64,000 bases of DNA from Labedella populi. Its GTDB lineage: Bacteria; Actinomycetota; Actinomycetes; Actinomycetales; Microbacteriaceae. The stretch is taken from positions 248,001 through 312,000 of the forward strand of contig NZ_RZNC01000001.1 of NCBI RefSeq assembly GCF_004078655.1, in the 5' to 3' direction. Positions 24,309 through 33,262 of this stretch are shown piece after piece (the stretch's first letter is position 1; every line of letters begins with the position of its first letter). The notes under the pieces are model-generated. The model saw only the letters and a program-made list of their open reading frames with translations, did not search any database and was not told the origin of the DNA. A program made the translations under genes and the position numbers.

Positions 24309-25451
24309 CTACTTCCTCAAGCCGAGCGTGCGGAGCATCCGTCCGGCGAAGGACCGCCCGCGCTGGTACAGCGTGCGGCTCGCCGGACGACCGGCGACGG
24401 CCTGCGCGGCACGCAAGTCGCGGTTGGCCTTCTGCAGGGCCGAACGGAACGACTGCAGGGTCTCCGTGTATGCGGTCTCGAGGGGGATGACGAGGCGCGC
24501 GACCTCGGCGGCCGCCTCCCAATCGTTGCGCCGGTACGGCTCGTCCTCGGAGTCGTCGAGGGCCTTCTCGACGAGGTCCGGGCGGACGGCGGTGCCGGAG
24601 GCGAGGATCGACTCGAGTGACTCGATGACGGCGTCGTCGATCCCGAGCTCCTCGGGAGCCCCCTCGACGACCTCGCCGTCGACGACCGAGTGCCGGAAGA
24701 CGTAGAAGTGCTCGAGCATGTCCGCGAGGTGCCGGCGGTAGTCGCGCATGCCGTGGTGCTTCGGGCTCGGCCGCAACAGCGGATTCGCGGCATACGCGGC
24801 TCCGGACCGCTCGACCTTCCCTCCGTACTGGGCCCACGACCGCCACGGGAAGTGCAGGACCTCGACGAGCGAGCCGACGGGCACCTCTCCGCCCGGCTTG
24901 AGGTTCACGTTGTGGTTGCCCTGGATGACCTCGACGGTGGACGAGCCGATGTGCACGGCGTCCGGCGTCGCGTGGGCGTGCAGCCCAGTGCGCTTCCAGA
25001 GGTTGCGCGGACTGCGGTGGTCGCGCCACCGCAAGCGCCGGATGCCCGCGCCCTGCCGGGCGGGGATACCGGTCATATCGGTCACCGGGGCGTGGAAGGT
25101 CACGACGCTCTGGGGGATGCCCTCGAAGGCCTGCTTGAGCGTCTGTCGGCGGTCGACGGCGAGCCAGAACTCGTCGGCGTCCGCATTGATGACCCAGTCC
25201 GCCCCGTGTTTCTCGTAGGCCTCGCGCGCCATCGCCGTCACGACGGTGCTCTGCTGCTTCTCGTGGCGGGGGTCCTCCGAGAGGAGGACGCGGCCGGTCC
25301 CGACGTAGTTCTCGATGATCTCCCGCGTGCCGTCGACGGAGCCGTTGTCCGTCACGAGGATCAGGTCGATCCCCTGAGCCAGGTGGTGCTCGAGCATCGG
25401 GGCGATGATGTCCGCCTCGTCCCGGACCATGAGCGTCATGACGAGTTTCAC
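24309..25451 (-). CDS. Glycosyltransferase family 2 protein
   Basis: 380 residues. MKLVMTLMVRDEADIIAPMLEHHLAQGIDLILVTDNGSVDGT is the start of a GT-A domain, and WVINADADEFWL is a DxD-type metal-binding motif; both mark the Glyco_tranf_2_4/GT92-like group. Later motifs include GNHNVNLKPGG and VLHFPWRSWAQYGGKV. The C-terminal 60 residues are charged and helical (SFRSALQKANRDLRAAQAV). It leads a two-gene minus-strand unit with the GT61 gene, part of the same surface glycan group. Confidence 0.85.
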   Translation of the reverse strand: MKLVMTLMVRDEADIIAPMLEHHLAQGIDLILVTDNGSVDGTREIIENYVGTGRVLLSEDPRHEKQQSTVVTAMAREAYEKHGADWVINADADEFWLAVDRRQTLKQAFEGIPQSVVTFHAPVTDMTGIPARQGAGIRRLRWRDHRSPRNLWKRTGLHAHATPDAVHIGSSTVEVIQGNHNVNLKPGGEVPVGSLVEVLHFPWRSWAQYGGKVERSGAAYAANPLLRPSPKHHGMRDYRRHLADMLEHFYVFRHSVVDGEVVEGAPEELGIDDAVIESLESILASGTAVRPDLVEKALDDSEDEPYRRNDWEAAAEVARLVIPLETAYTETLQSFRSALQKANRDLRAAQAVAGRPASRTLYQRGRSFAGRMLRTLGLRK

Positions 25452-25577
25452 GTGACATCCGTCTCGTTCGGGACCGCCCGCGCGAGGGGTCGGCCGGTGG
25501 GCTGGGGCGCCGTCGGACGCCGCGCATCAGTCTAGCCAGCACCCCACGCACCAACCCCCCAGACAGCTAGTCCCGCA

Positions 25578-25627
25578 CGAGGGCGCCACGTGTACGGGGC
25601 GCCCTCGCCTCCAAAATGGCGCCCTCG
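25578..25627. terminator. Hairpin with duplicated right arm, repeat family copy 1
   Basis: CGAGGGCGCC (25578-25587) pairs with GGCGCCCTCG at 25598-25607 and equally with a second copy at 25618-25627. It lies past the 3' end of the MATE gene (minus strand) and before the GT2 start, so it can terminate MATE transcription. A closely similar arrangement occurs at 30188-30236. Confidence 0.65.
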
Positions 25628-25710
25628 CGTGATGCCGTGGACCCTCTCGGGAGGTGCGACGTCAGATGGTCGGGCCGCGACAGATGACTGGGACGCGGAG
25701 ACAGCCGGTC

Positions 25711-27045
25711 TCACACACCCGTCCGTTGCCACGCCGTCCCGCGAGTGCGGAGTCCGAGCGTCGTGGCGCGTGCGGCGATGTAGCCGATCGCGAACGTCGC
25801 CGTCAGCCACGCGAGGCCCGCCGCCCCGGTGCCACCCCACGCGCCGGCCGCGAGTACGAGCGGCACGAACACGGCGAGGTTGATGAGCCCCGTGAGTGCG
25901 AGGTATCGCGCGTCGCCTGCACCGATGAGTACGCCGTCGAGGACGAAGACGTAACCGGCCAAGGGGGTTCCGGTCGCCACGACGACGAGGCTCGGCGCGA
26001 TCAATGCCGCCGCCTCAGCGGACCCGGTGAAAAGCAGGCCGGCCACACCGCTCACCGCAGCGAGCCCGGCGCCCAGGACGGCACCGCCCCCGACTCCCCA
26101 CACGAGGCACCGCCGGAGCACCGACCGGACGAAGTCGACGTCGGCCGCCCCGAGTCCCTTCCCGACGAGAGCCTGGGCTGCGACGGCCAACGCGTCGAGC
26201 GCGAAGGCGAGCGTCGAGAAGACGGTGAGCACGACATGGAACCCGGCGAGCTCGGCCGTGCCGATCCCGGTGGCGACGACGGTTGCGAGTACGAGTGCGG
26301 CGCGCAGGGACGCCGTGCGGACGAGCAGCCATCCACCGGACAGTGCCGAGCTGCGGATGCCCGCCCGTTGGGGCCGCAGCGCGGCACCCGAGCGGCGCGC
26401 GTGACGGACGACCACGACAGCGTACGCCGCCACCATGCCCCACTGCGCGATGACCGTCCCCACCGCGGAGCCGGCGATGCCCCAACCCGCCCCGTAGATG
26501 AGGAGGGCGTTGAGCGCCGCATTCGCCCCGAACCCCGCGACCGCGACCACGAGCGGGGTGCGCGTGTCCTGCAGTCCGCGGAGGAGTCCCGTCGCGGCGA
26601 AGACCACGAGCATCGCGGGCAATCCGGCCATGGAGATCGCGAGGTACGTGATCGCGGCTTCGGCGACGGCCTCCTCGGGTCCGAAGAGGGCGATGAGCGC
26701 CGGGGTGAGCAGGGCGCCCGCCGCCGCGAGCACCGCGCCCAGCCCGAGGGCGAGCCACATGCCGTCCACGCCGATGGACACCCCGCCGCGCTCGTCCCCG
26801 GCGCCGAGGCGCCGAGCCACGGCGGGAGTCGTCGCGTAGGCGAGGAAGACGAGCAGACCGATGATGGTCTGCAGCACGACGCTCGCGATGCCGAGACCCG
26901 CGAGCGGCACGAGCCCGAGGTGCCCGACCATGGCGGAGTCGGCGAGGAGGAAGAGCGGCTCCGCGATGAGGGCGCCGAGCGCGGGCACGGCGAGGCGCAG
27001 GATCTCCCGGTCGACCCCGCGCGCCGGTCTCCGCCCGCTCGTCAC
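25711..27045 (-). CDS. MATE-family efflux transporter, DinF-like
   Basis: 444 residues from GTG at 27045, with about 12 predicted membrane segments in two MatE halves: ILRLAVPALGALIAEPLFLLADSAMVGHLG at the start of the first and the equivalent LATVVATGIGTAELAGFHVVLTVFSTLAFALDALAVAAQALVGKGLG in the second. Such DinF-type exporters remove cationic drugs or metabolites with proton or sodium coupling. The 3' side carries a hairpin terminator at 25578. It is divergent from the metallopeptidase gene, with 63 bp between them. Confidence 0.9.
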   Translation of the reverse strand: MTSGRRPARGVDREILRLAVPALGALIAEPLFLLADSAMVGHLGLVPLAGLGIASVVLQTIIGLLVFLAYATTPAVARRLGAGDERGGVSIGVDGMWLALGLGAVLAAAGALLTPALIALFGPEEAVAEAAITYLAISMAGLPAMLVVFAATGLLRGLQDTRTPLVVAVAGFGANAALNALLIYGAGWGIAGSAVGTVIAQWGMVAAYAVVVVRHARRSGAALRPQRAGIRSSALSGGWLLVRTASLRAALVLATVVATGIGTAELAGFHVVLTVFSTLAFALDALAVAAQALVGKGLGAADVDFVRSVLRRCLVWGVGGGAVLGAGLAAVSGVAGLLFTGSAEAAALIAPSLVVVATGTPLAGYVFVLDGVLIGAGDARYLALTGLINLAVFVPLVLAAGAWGGTGAAGLAWLTATFAIGYIAARATTLGLRTRGTAWQRTGV

Positions 27046-27108
27046 CCGTTCACGCTACCGGCCGACACGACCCCGTCGCCTCGAGCAGCCACGGCCTAGG
27101 CTGGAGGG

Positions 27109-29061
27109 ATGAGCGCATCCGGCATCGATCTCGACGAACTCGACCCGAACGTCCGCCCCCAGGACGACCTCTTCCGGCACGTCAACGGCCGGTGGATCGG
27201 CCGCACGGAGATCCCGTCGGACAAGGCGCGATGGGGGTCGTTCCACCTTCTCGCAGAGGAGGCCGAGAAGGCCGTACGCGAGATCATCGTCGAGTCGCAG
27301 GACGCCGAGCCCGGCACCGAGACCCGCAAGATCGGTGACGTCTACGCGAGCTTCATGGACACGGAACGCATCGAGCGCGTGCGCCTCGAACCGCTCGCGC
27401 CCTTGTTCGCTGAGGTCGACGCAGTCTCGTCCATCTCGGACGTGCTCCCGACACTCGCACGGCTCGAGCGCCTCGGCGTGCGCGGCCTCTTCCAGCTCTT
27501 CGTCGACAACGACCCGGGAGACCCGGAGCGGTACCTCGTCTTCCTGGAGCAAGGCGGCATCGGTCTGCCGGACGAGTCGTACTACCGCGAGGACAAGTTC
27601 GCCGAGACGCGTGACGCGTACCGGTCGTTCGTCGAGAAGATGATGGCGATCACAGGGGTGATGGACGCCTCGGGCAGCGCCCAGCGGATCGTCGACCTCG
27701 AGAAGGCCATCGCGTCGCAGCACTGGGACAACGTGCGCAGCCGCGACAGCAATGCGACGTACAACCCGATGACCTGGGACGATGCGCTGGCGCTCGCCGA
27801 GGGTGCCGATCTCGCGGGCTGGCTCGAGGCCCTCGGAGCGCCGGACGGTGCTTTCGCCGAGGTCGTCGTCCGCCAGCCGAGTTTCGTCTCCGGCGTCGCC
27901 GGTCTGCTGACCGTCGGTTCGCTCGACGCCTGGCGGGACTGGCTGCGCTTCCAGGTCCTGCGGAGCTTCGCCCCCTACCTCCACGACGAGGTCGTGGACA
28001 CCAACTTCGACTTCTACGGCACGACGATCACGGGGACCCCCGAGATCCGCGAGCGGTGGAAGCGCGGCGTCTCCTTCGTGGAGGGCGCGCTCGGTGAGGC
28101 GGTCGGACGCGTGTACGTCGAGCGTCACTTCTCGGCAGAATCGAAGACGCAGATGGACGAACTCGTCGCGAACCTCGTCGAGGCCTACCGGCAGTCGATC
28201 CAAGCGCTCGATTGGATGGGCCAGGAGACGAAGGTCCGCGCCCTCGAGAAGCTCGACAAGTTCACGCCGAAGATCGGGTACCCCGCGAAGTGGCGTGACT
28301 ACTCGGCCCTCGTGGTTTCCGCCGACGACCTCGTCGCGAACGTGATCGCGACGAACGCGTTCGAATTCGATCGAGAGCTCGGCAAGATCGGCAAGCCGCT
28401 CGACCGTGACGAGTGGTTCATGACTCCGCAGACCATCAACGCTTATTACAACCCCGGCTTCAACGAGATCGTGTTCCCCGCAGCGATCCTGCAGTTCCCG
28501 TTCTTCGACCCGACGCGCGACGCCGCCGCGAACTACGGGGCCATCGGTGCGGTCATCGGTCACGAGATCGGTCACGGCTTCGACGACCAGGGGTCGCAGT
28601 TCGACGGCGACGGGCGTCTCACGGATTGGTGGACGGCCGAGGACAAGAAGGCCTTCGAGGAACGCACCAAGGCGCTCATCGAGCAGTACGACGCGCTCGC
28701 CCCCGCGCAGGTCCCCGACCATCACGTCAACGGCGCCCTCACGATCGGCGAGAACATCGGCGATCTCGGCGGCCTCTCGATCGCGTGGAAGGCCTACGTG
28801 CTCTCGTTGGACGGCGCCGAGCCTCCGGTCGTCGACGGCCTCACCGGGGGAGAGCGGTTCTTCCTCTCGTGGGCCCAGGCCTGGCAGCAGAAGGGGCGCG
28901 ACGCCGAAGTGATCCGGCTGCTGTCGATCGATCCGCACTCGCCGAACGAGTTCCGGTGCAATCAGATTGTCAGGAACCTGGACGTCTTCTACGGTACTTT
29001 TGACGTGGTCGAGACGGACGCCCTCTGGCTCGATCCCAGCGAGCGCGTCACCATCTGGTAG
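27109..29061 (+). CDS. M13-family zinc metallopeptidase, PepO/neprilysin type
   Basis: 650 residues, normal for bacterial M13 enzymes, with no signal peptide or membrane anchor, so cytoplasmic. The zinc site is HEIGH (485-489) with the third ligand Glu548 in GENIGDLGG. Other family marks are an N-terminal DDLFRHVNGRWI, PQTINAYYNPGFNEIVFPAAILQFPFFD, FDDQGSQFDGDGRL and the C-terminal FRCNQIVRNLDVFYGTFDV (substrate C-terminus-binding Arg region). It cleaves short oligopeptides and probably takes part in peptide turnover. Confidence 0.95.
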   Translation: MSASGIDLDELDPNVRPQDDLFRHVNGRWIGRTEIPSDKARWGSFHLLAEEAEKAVREIIVESQDAEPGTETRKIGDVYASFMDTERIERVRLEPLAPLFAEVDAVSSISDVLPTLARLERLGVRGLFQLFVDNDPGDPERYLVFLEQGGIGLPDESYYREDKFAETRDAYRSFVEKMMAITGVMDASGSAQRIVDLEKAIASQHWDNVRSRDSNATYNPMTWDDALALAEGADLAGWLEALGAPDGAFAEVVVRQPSFVSGVAGLLTVGSLDAWRDWLRFQVLRSFAPYLHDEVVDTNFDFYGTTITGTPEIRERWKRGVSFVEGALGEAVGRVYVERHFSAESKTQMDELVANLVEAYRQSIQALDWMGQETKVRALEKLDKFTPKIGYPAKWRDYSALVVSADDLVANVIATNAFEFDRELGKIGKPLDRDEWFMTPQTINAYYNPGFNEIVFPAAILQFPFFDPTRDAAANYGAIGAVIGHEIGHGFDDQGSQFDGDGRLTDWWTAEDKKAFEERTKALIEQYDALAPAQVPDHHVNGALTIGENIGDLGGLSIAWKAYVLSLDGAEPPVVDGLTGGERFFLSWAQAWQQKGRDAEVIRLLSIDPHSPNEFRCNQIVRNLDVFYGTFDVVETDALWLDPSERVTIW

Positions 29062-29198
29062 CCGCCCGCCGAGTCTCTTCTCCCTCTTCCGCACGCGACG
29101 TCGCGTCACCCGGGGCGGCACCCCGGGGAGGTCCGGTCTCACCCGGAACGGCACTCGATGGGTGCCGGGACTCCAGCGATGGTGTCCCGGCGGCCACC

Positions 29199-30170
29199 GT
29201 GATCGGTGATGATCGGTCGGCGTTCCATCACGTGCACGTGTTCGCACCTGGAGTGATTCCCGTGGTCCCATCCCCGTCGCCGTCGGATCGACGCATAGAG
29301 CAGCGAGCCCGCCGCCACGCCCGCCATCGGGCGGACGAGCGCGGTGCGTCGTTCGCTCGTGGGTTCACGGCGCTCGGCTTCCTCGCGCGGAACGGCGTTC
29401 AGGTCTCCGCTCGCGCGATCGACCTCGCGAGTGGTCGCGAGCTCTTCTCGATCGACGACTACGTCGTGATGCCGACGGCGTCGATCGGGAAGGTGCTGCT
29501 CCTCGTCGAGGTGGCGGCGCGGCTGCGGGGGCCGGACATGTCGGCGCTCGCGCTGCTCGACCGCGATGTCACAGGCGGCGTCGGGGACTCGGGCATGTGG
29601 CAGCACCTCCAGGTGCCGACGCTGCCGATCGCCGACATCGCCGCGCTCATCGGTTCCTCGAGCGACAACCTCGCGACCAACGTGCTCCTGCGCACGATCG
29701 GGCTCGACGCCGTACACGCGCGCACGGAACGACTGGGTCTCACGAAGCTCGCGCTTCTCGATCTCGTGCGGGACCACCGGGGACCCGACGATGCGCCGAC
29801 GCTCTCAGTGGGCTCCATGAAGGAGCTGACGTGGCTCTTCTCCGAACTGGCACGTGGCGAGGTCGTCGACGCGGAGACGAGTCGGCGGGTCGTCGGGTGG
29901 TTGTCGCTCAACACCGACCTGTCGCTCGTCGCGTCGGCGTTCGGCCTCGATCCGCTGTCCCACCTCGGTTCCGACCATGGGCTGACGCTCTTCAACAAGA
30001 CCGGCTCGGATGTGGGGGTCCGCGCCGAGGTGGGCGTCTTGCGAGGGCCACGTGCCGGTGTCGCTTATGCCGTCGCCGCCTCGTTCTCGGACACCGACCT
30101 CCCGTCCCGCCTCGCGGTCATCGACGGGATGCGCACGGTCGGCGCCGACCTCCTCGAGTACGTCCACTGA
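29199..30170 (+). CDS. Class A beta-lactamase-fold serine hydrolase
   Basis: Up to 323 residues; the real start may be later because the first 60 residues have no family match and no ribosome site is clear. Three active-site motifs are present: SxxK as TASIGK (Ser95, Lys98), SDN (155-157) and KTG (267-269). The class A ExxLN motif holding the deacylating Glu is not visible (LALLDLVRDHRG in that region), so a penicillin-binding or esterase-like hydrolase is more likely than a true beta-lactamase. No signal peptide is evident in the visible N-terminus. It is convergent with the alanyl-tRNA editing gene. Confidence 0.78.
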   Translation: MIGDDRSAFHHVHVFAPGVIPVVPSPSPSDRRIEQRARRHARHRADERGASFARGFTALGFLARNGVQVSARAIDLASGRELFSIDDYVVMPTASIGKVLLLVEVAARLRGPDMSALALLDRDVTGGVGDSGMWQHLQVPTLPIADIAALIGSSSDNLATNVLLRTIGLDAVHARTERLGLTKLALLDLVRDHRGPDDAPTLSVGSMKELTWLFSELARGEVVDAETSRRVVGWLSLNTDLSLVASAFGLDPLSHLGSDHGLTLFNKTGSDVGVRAEVGVLRGPRAGVAYAVAASFSDTDLPSRLAVIDGMRTVGADLLEYVH

Positions 30171-30187
30171 GAGCGCTACACCCGCAT

Positions 30188-30236
30188 GAGGGCGCCACCT
30201 CTATCTAGCGCCCTCGCGGCAATACTGCCGCCCTCG
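30188..30236. terminator. Hairpin with duplicated right arm, repeat family copy 2
   Basis: GAGGGCGC (30188-30195) pairs with GCGCCCTC (30208-30215), followed by another GCCGCCCTCG (30227-30236). The order of motifs and the flanking GCGCCA match the hairpin at 25578-25627. It sits between convergent genes and probably terminates both. Confidence 0.65.
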
Positions 30237-30318
30237 TGGACTTGCGGCGCCGGCGACGCCGACACGAGCGGCTCGTTCGTGCAGCGTCACCCCGTTGCAA
30301 CGCCGAGGACCCCGAGGC

Positions 30319-31206
30319 TCAGTCATCGCCGCTCGCGGGGATCGCGGTCGTCGTCATCGTCAGGACCGTCGCGCCATCCTTCGCCTCGCTCGCGAACCGG
30401 ACCGCGACAGTCGAGAAGGCGCCCAACGCCTCGACGTGCGTCCCTCCGCACGGGATCGAGACGCTTCCCTCGGGGAGGTCGCAGACCCAGTCGCGCCGGT
30501 CGGTGAGCCCTTCGCCCGTCCGCTCGATGCGAGCGGCGGCGGCGCTCACCACCCAGTGGGCGAGGGTGTCGTCGACGCGACGGGCGAGGCCGTCGAGGTC
30601 TGCGAGGGATTCGGGGTCGAAACCCTTTCGGCGAAGCGACTTGCCGATGCGGTACACGTCGACGGAACCGTCGGGCGTGATCGTCGACGTCTCGATCGCG
30701 AGCGCGTCGAAGTTCGGCGATCCGGCGGCATCCGGCACGACGTCCTTGCGCCAGGCCTCCGCGAGAGCGCGGTTGAGTGCGAGCGACGCCAGGTGACACG
30801 CGGTGTGTCCGGCCGACAGCGCGCGGCGGTACTCTCCGTCGACCTCGACCCTCACGTGCTCGCCTTCGAGCGGCCCGGAATCCGTCGCGACGATGTGCAC
30901 GACCACGAAGGCCCATCCGTCTGTCCCTTTCTTCACGGGAACGTCCGGTCCGACGAAGAGGGCGGTGCCATCGGTCGCGCCGACGACGGCGCCGTCGATG
31001 GCGACTGCGGTGCCGTCCGGCGAGCGGACGACTCCGCGATCGGCGGGCTGGTCGGGCCAGGCCGCATCGACGGCGTGGAACGACGTGCGGTCGAACACGA
31101 GCCCGATGCGCCCGTCGAGGAGCGGCTCGCGGTGGAGCACGACCCCGTCGGAGACGAGGGTGCCGGCGGGGTAGAGGACGAGGGTATCGGTGGAGGGAAG
31201 AGTCAC
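30319..31206 (-). CDS. Alanyl-tRNA editing protein, AlaX-like
   Basis: 295 residues. An N-terminal beta-rich region (TLVLYPAGTLVSDGVVLHREPL...VGATDGTALFVGPDVPVKK) is followed by the editing domain with zinc motif HTACH (HxxxH, in SAGHTACHLASLALN) and the later CGGTH (CxxxH, in SIPCGGTHVEALGAF). These four residues are those of the AlaRS/ThrRS second additional domain that hydrolyses mischarged Ser-tRNA(Ala) or Gly-tRNA(Ala). The protein is stand-alone with no synthetase domain. The SAD region is somewhat divergent, so substrate choice is uncertain. Confidence 0.8.
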   Translation of the reverse strand: MTLPSTDTLVLYPAGTLVSDGVVLHREPLLDGRIGLVFDRTSFHAVDAAWPDQPADRGVVRSPDGTAVAIDGAVVGATDGTALFVGPDVPVKKGTDGWAFVVVHIVATDSGPLEGEHVRVEVDGEYRRALSAGHTACHLASLALNRALAEAWRKDVVPDAAGSPNFDALAIETSTITPDGSVDVYRIGKSLRRKGFDPESLADLDGLARRVDDTLAHWVVSAAAARIERTGEGLTDRRDWVCDLPEGSVSIPCGGTHVEALGAFSTVAVRFASEAKDGATVLTMTTTAIPASGDD

Positions 31207-31244
31207 CGCATCACGCTATCGCTGCTCATGAGACGGCGACCGTG

Positions 31245-31757
31245 TCACTCCGTGGTGTCGGGGATCTCGAGCTCGTCGGCACCGACGCAGGCGGTGAAGG
31301 GTGCGGTCGGGACGTTGGACACGGCGGGCTCGAGGTCGACGAGCGCCGTCGAGCCGTGCACGACGTCCGAGTCGACGATGACCTCGACGGCAGGGTCACG
31401 GCCGTAGGTGGTGAAACGGTAGTTGGGCGCGTCCGAGTCGTCGATGATCCAGTCGACGCCGTTGACGGTCGTGCATTCGAGCGTCGTGGGCTCGGGCACA
31501 GCGACGCCGCAGCGGAGCAGGATGGAGGCAGGGGATCCCCACGCACCCGTCGCTTGCGCGTCGGTGTCCCTCTCCGGCAGATCGGCGACGGTCGGGGGGA
31601 GCGCGACGGTCACGTAGGCGCAGTCGGCGTTGTTCGCGTCGTCGGCAGGCTGGAGCGACACCGCGGCAGCGCACCCCGTGAGGAGGGAGGCGCCGGCGAC
31701 GACGAGGGTCGCGGACGAGACCAGCCGAAGGGCCGTCCGTCGAGAGCGCGTGATCAT
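31245..31757 (-). CDS. DUF3515 lipoprotein
   Basis: 170 residues. A basic start (MITRSRRTALRL), hydrophobic core and lipobox LLTGC (Cys near residue 29) mark a lipoprotein. The rest fits the actinobacterial DUF3515 family: CAYVTVALPPTVADLPERDTDAQATGAWGSPASILLRCGV, then TTLECTTVNGVDWI and FTTYGRDPAVEV. The function of the family is not known. It is divergent from the DUF3500 lipoprotein. Confidence 0.85.
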   Translation of the reverse strand: MITRSRRTALRLVSSATLVVAGASLLTGCAAAVSLQPADDANNADCAYVTVALPPTVADLPERDTDAQATGAWGSPASILLRCGVAVPEPTTLECTTVNGVDWIIDDSDAPNYRFTTYGRDPAVEVIVDSDVVHGSTALVDLEPAVSNVPTAPFTACVGADELEIPDTTE

Positions 31758-31900
31758 CGGATCCAGCCTAAACGGCCTCGCTGAGAGCTTCGCCGCGTCG
31801 CCCGGACCCGCGTCGCCGTCGGGTCGACACCCGGCGGCTCATGCGACCTTCATAGGAACAGCAGAGGATTCGCAAAGCGGGTCTCCTTAGCGTCGTGGAC

Positions 31901-33166
31901 ATGACGAACCCCATCGACTCCCTCGACTCAGCCCGCCCGCGGCGCGCGAAAGGCTCCCCGGTCCTCTGGCTCACCTCGGCGTTCCTCGTCACGAGCCTCG
32001 GCCTCTCGGGCTGCGCTGCAGCGGCGACCACCGCTTCTTCCTCTTCCTCCGCGAGTGGGACGAGTACGTCGCTCTCGACCCTCACCTCGGACAGCCTCTC
32101 CGCCTCGACGACGGCCGACACGATCACGAGCACGGCGGCGGCCGCCGAAGCGTTCCTCGCGATCCTCTCTGAGGAGCAGCAGGAGCAGGTGCTCTACGCC
32201 TACGACGACGAGACGAAGACCACGTCGTGGTCGAACTTCCCCGTGACCATGGTCGAGCGGGCGGGGCTGAATCTCACTGACCTCTCCGAGGAGCAGCAGG
32301 CTGCCGCGATGGCGGTGCTCGAAGCGCTCCTGAGCGACGAGGGCTACACGACCGTCACGGGCATCATCGGCGGTGACGAGTACCTCCTCGAGAACAGCTC
32401 GAGCACCGAGGAGTCGCTCGGTCAGTACTACATCGCCTTCTTCGGTGATCCGACGGACTCGAGCGCGTGGGAGCTGCAGTTCGGCGGGCACCACCTCGGG
32501 ATCAACGCCACCCTCGACGAGACGGCCGATGAGATCACCTTCGCGCCGACCCACCTCGGCGTACAGCCCGCCGTCTACACCGACGCCGACGGCACCGAGG
32601 TGCAGCCCTTCGCCACCATCTACGAGATGGCGTTCGCCTTCTACGACAGCCTCACCGATGAGCAGAAGGCGGAGCTCTACCAGGGCGAGGAACCGGCTGC
32701 CATGGTCTGTGAGCCGGGGGGCACATGTGATTACCCGACGGGCACGGGCATCTCCGGCGCCGACCTCACGGACGAGCAGAAGCAGCTCCTCCTCGACGTG
32801 ATCGCCAATTGGGCAGGACTCGCCGATGAGGAGACGACGGCCGAGGCGCTCGCCGAGATCGAGGCGACCCTCGACGAGACGTACGTGAACTGGTCGGGAG
32901 CGACGGTCTACGACATGTCACAGGGCGACGGCATCTCCTTCCAGATCTCCGGTCCGGACGTCTACATCGAGTTCGCCGCGCAGCGCGGGTCGGCGGGGGC
33001 GGACGTCGACGGCGTCATCACCTCAGGCTGGGGACACGTCCACACGATCTCCCGCGATCCGAGCAACGACTACGCACTGAGCGTCGAGCAGCAGGAGTCG
33101 AGCGGCGTGGGCGGCGGATCGCGACCGAGCGGCTCCGGGACCCCAGCCGAGGACGAGGACGAGTGA
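31901..33166 (+). CDS. DUF3500 lipoprotein
   Basis: 421 residues from ATG at 31901 (GTG at 31895 is an alternative). The signal with lipobox LGLSGC is followed by a Ser/Thr-rich linker of about 45 residues. The domain then matches DUF3500: AFLAILSEEQQEQVLYAYDDE, NLTDLSEEQQAAAMAVLEALLSDEGY, GQYYIAFFGDPTDSSAWELQFGGHHLGIN. The His-His pair and acidic residues suggest metal or ligand binding, but family function is not established. The tail is Ser/Gly-rich and acidic. Many Thr/Glu codons reflect a surface protein composition. Confidence 0.85.
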   Translation: MTNPIDSLDSARPRRAKGSPVLWLTSAFLVTSLGLSGCAAAATTASSSSSASGTSTSLSTLTSDSLSASTTADTITSTAAAAEAFLAILSEEQQEQVLYAYDDETKTTSWSNFPVTMVERAGLNLTDLSEEQQAAAMAVLEALLSDEGYTTVTGIIGGDEYLLENSSSTEESLGQYYIAFFGDPTDSSAWELQFGGHHLGINATLDETADEITFAPTHLGVQPAVYTDADGTEVQPFATIYEMAFAFYDSLTDEQKAELYQGEEPAAMVCEPGGTCDYPTGTGISGADLTDEQKQLLLDVIANWAGLADEETTAEALAEIEATLDETYVNWSGATVYDMSQGDGISFQISGPDVYIEFAAQRGSAGADVDGVITSGWGHVHTISRDPSNDYALSVEQQESSGVGGGSRPSGSGTPAEDEDE

Positions 33167-33262
33167 CCCTCGTCCCCGATGCAGTCATCGAGCGCGCGTG
33201 GTCACGGGCAGCTCCCGCTGACAGGATGGACGTACGCCCCTCACCGATGAGACAGGAGACCC

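Noticed and set aside
27055-29271. 738-codon open frame antisense to the M13 metallopeptidase
   Set aside because: Shadow of codon bias; the sense frame carries HEIGH and the whole M13 pattern.
29199-30170. True class A beta-lactamase (resistance gene)
   Set aside because: SxxK, SDN and KTG are present but the ExxLN motif with the deacylating Glu is not visible, so antibiotic hydrolysis is not supported.
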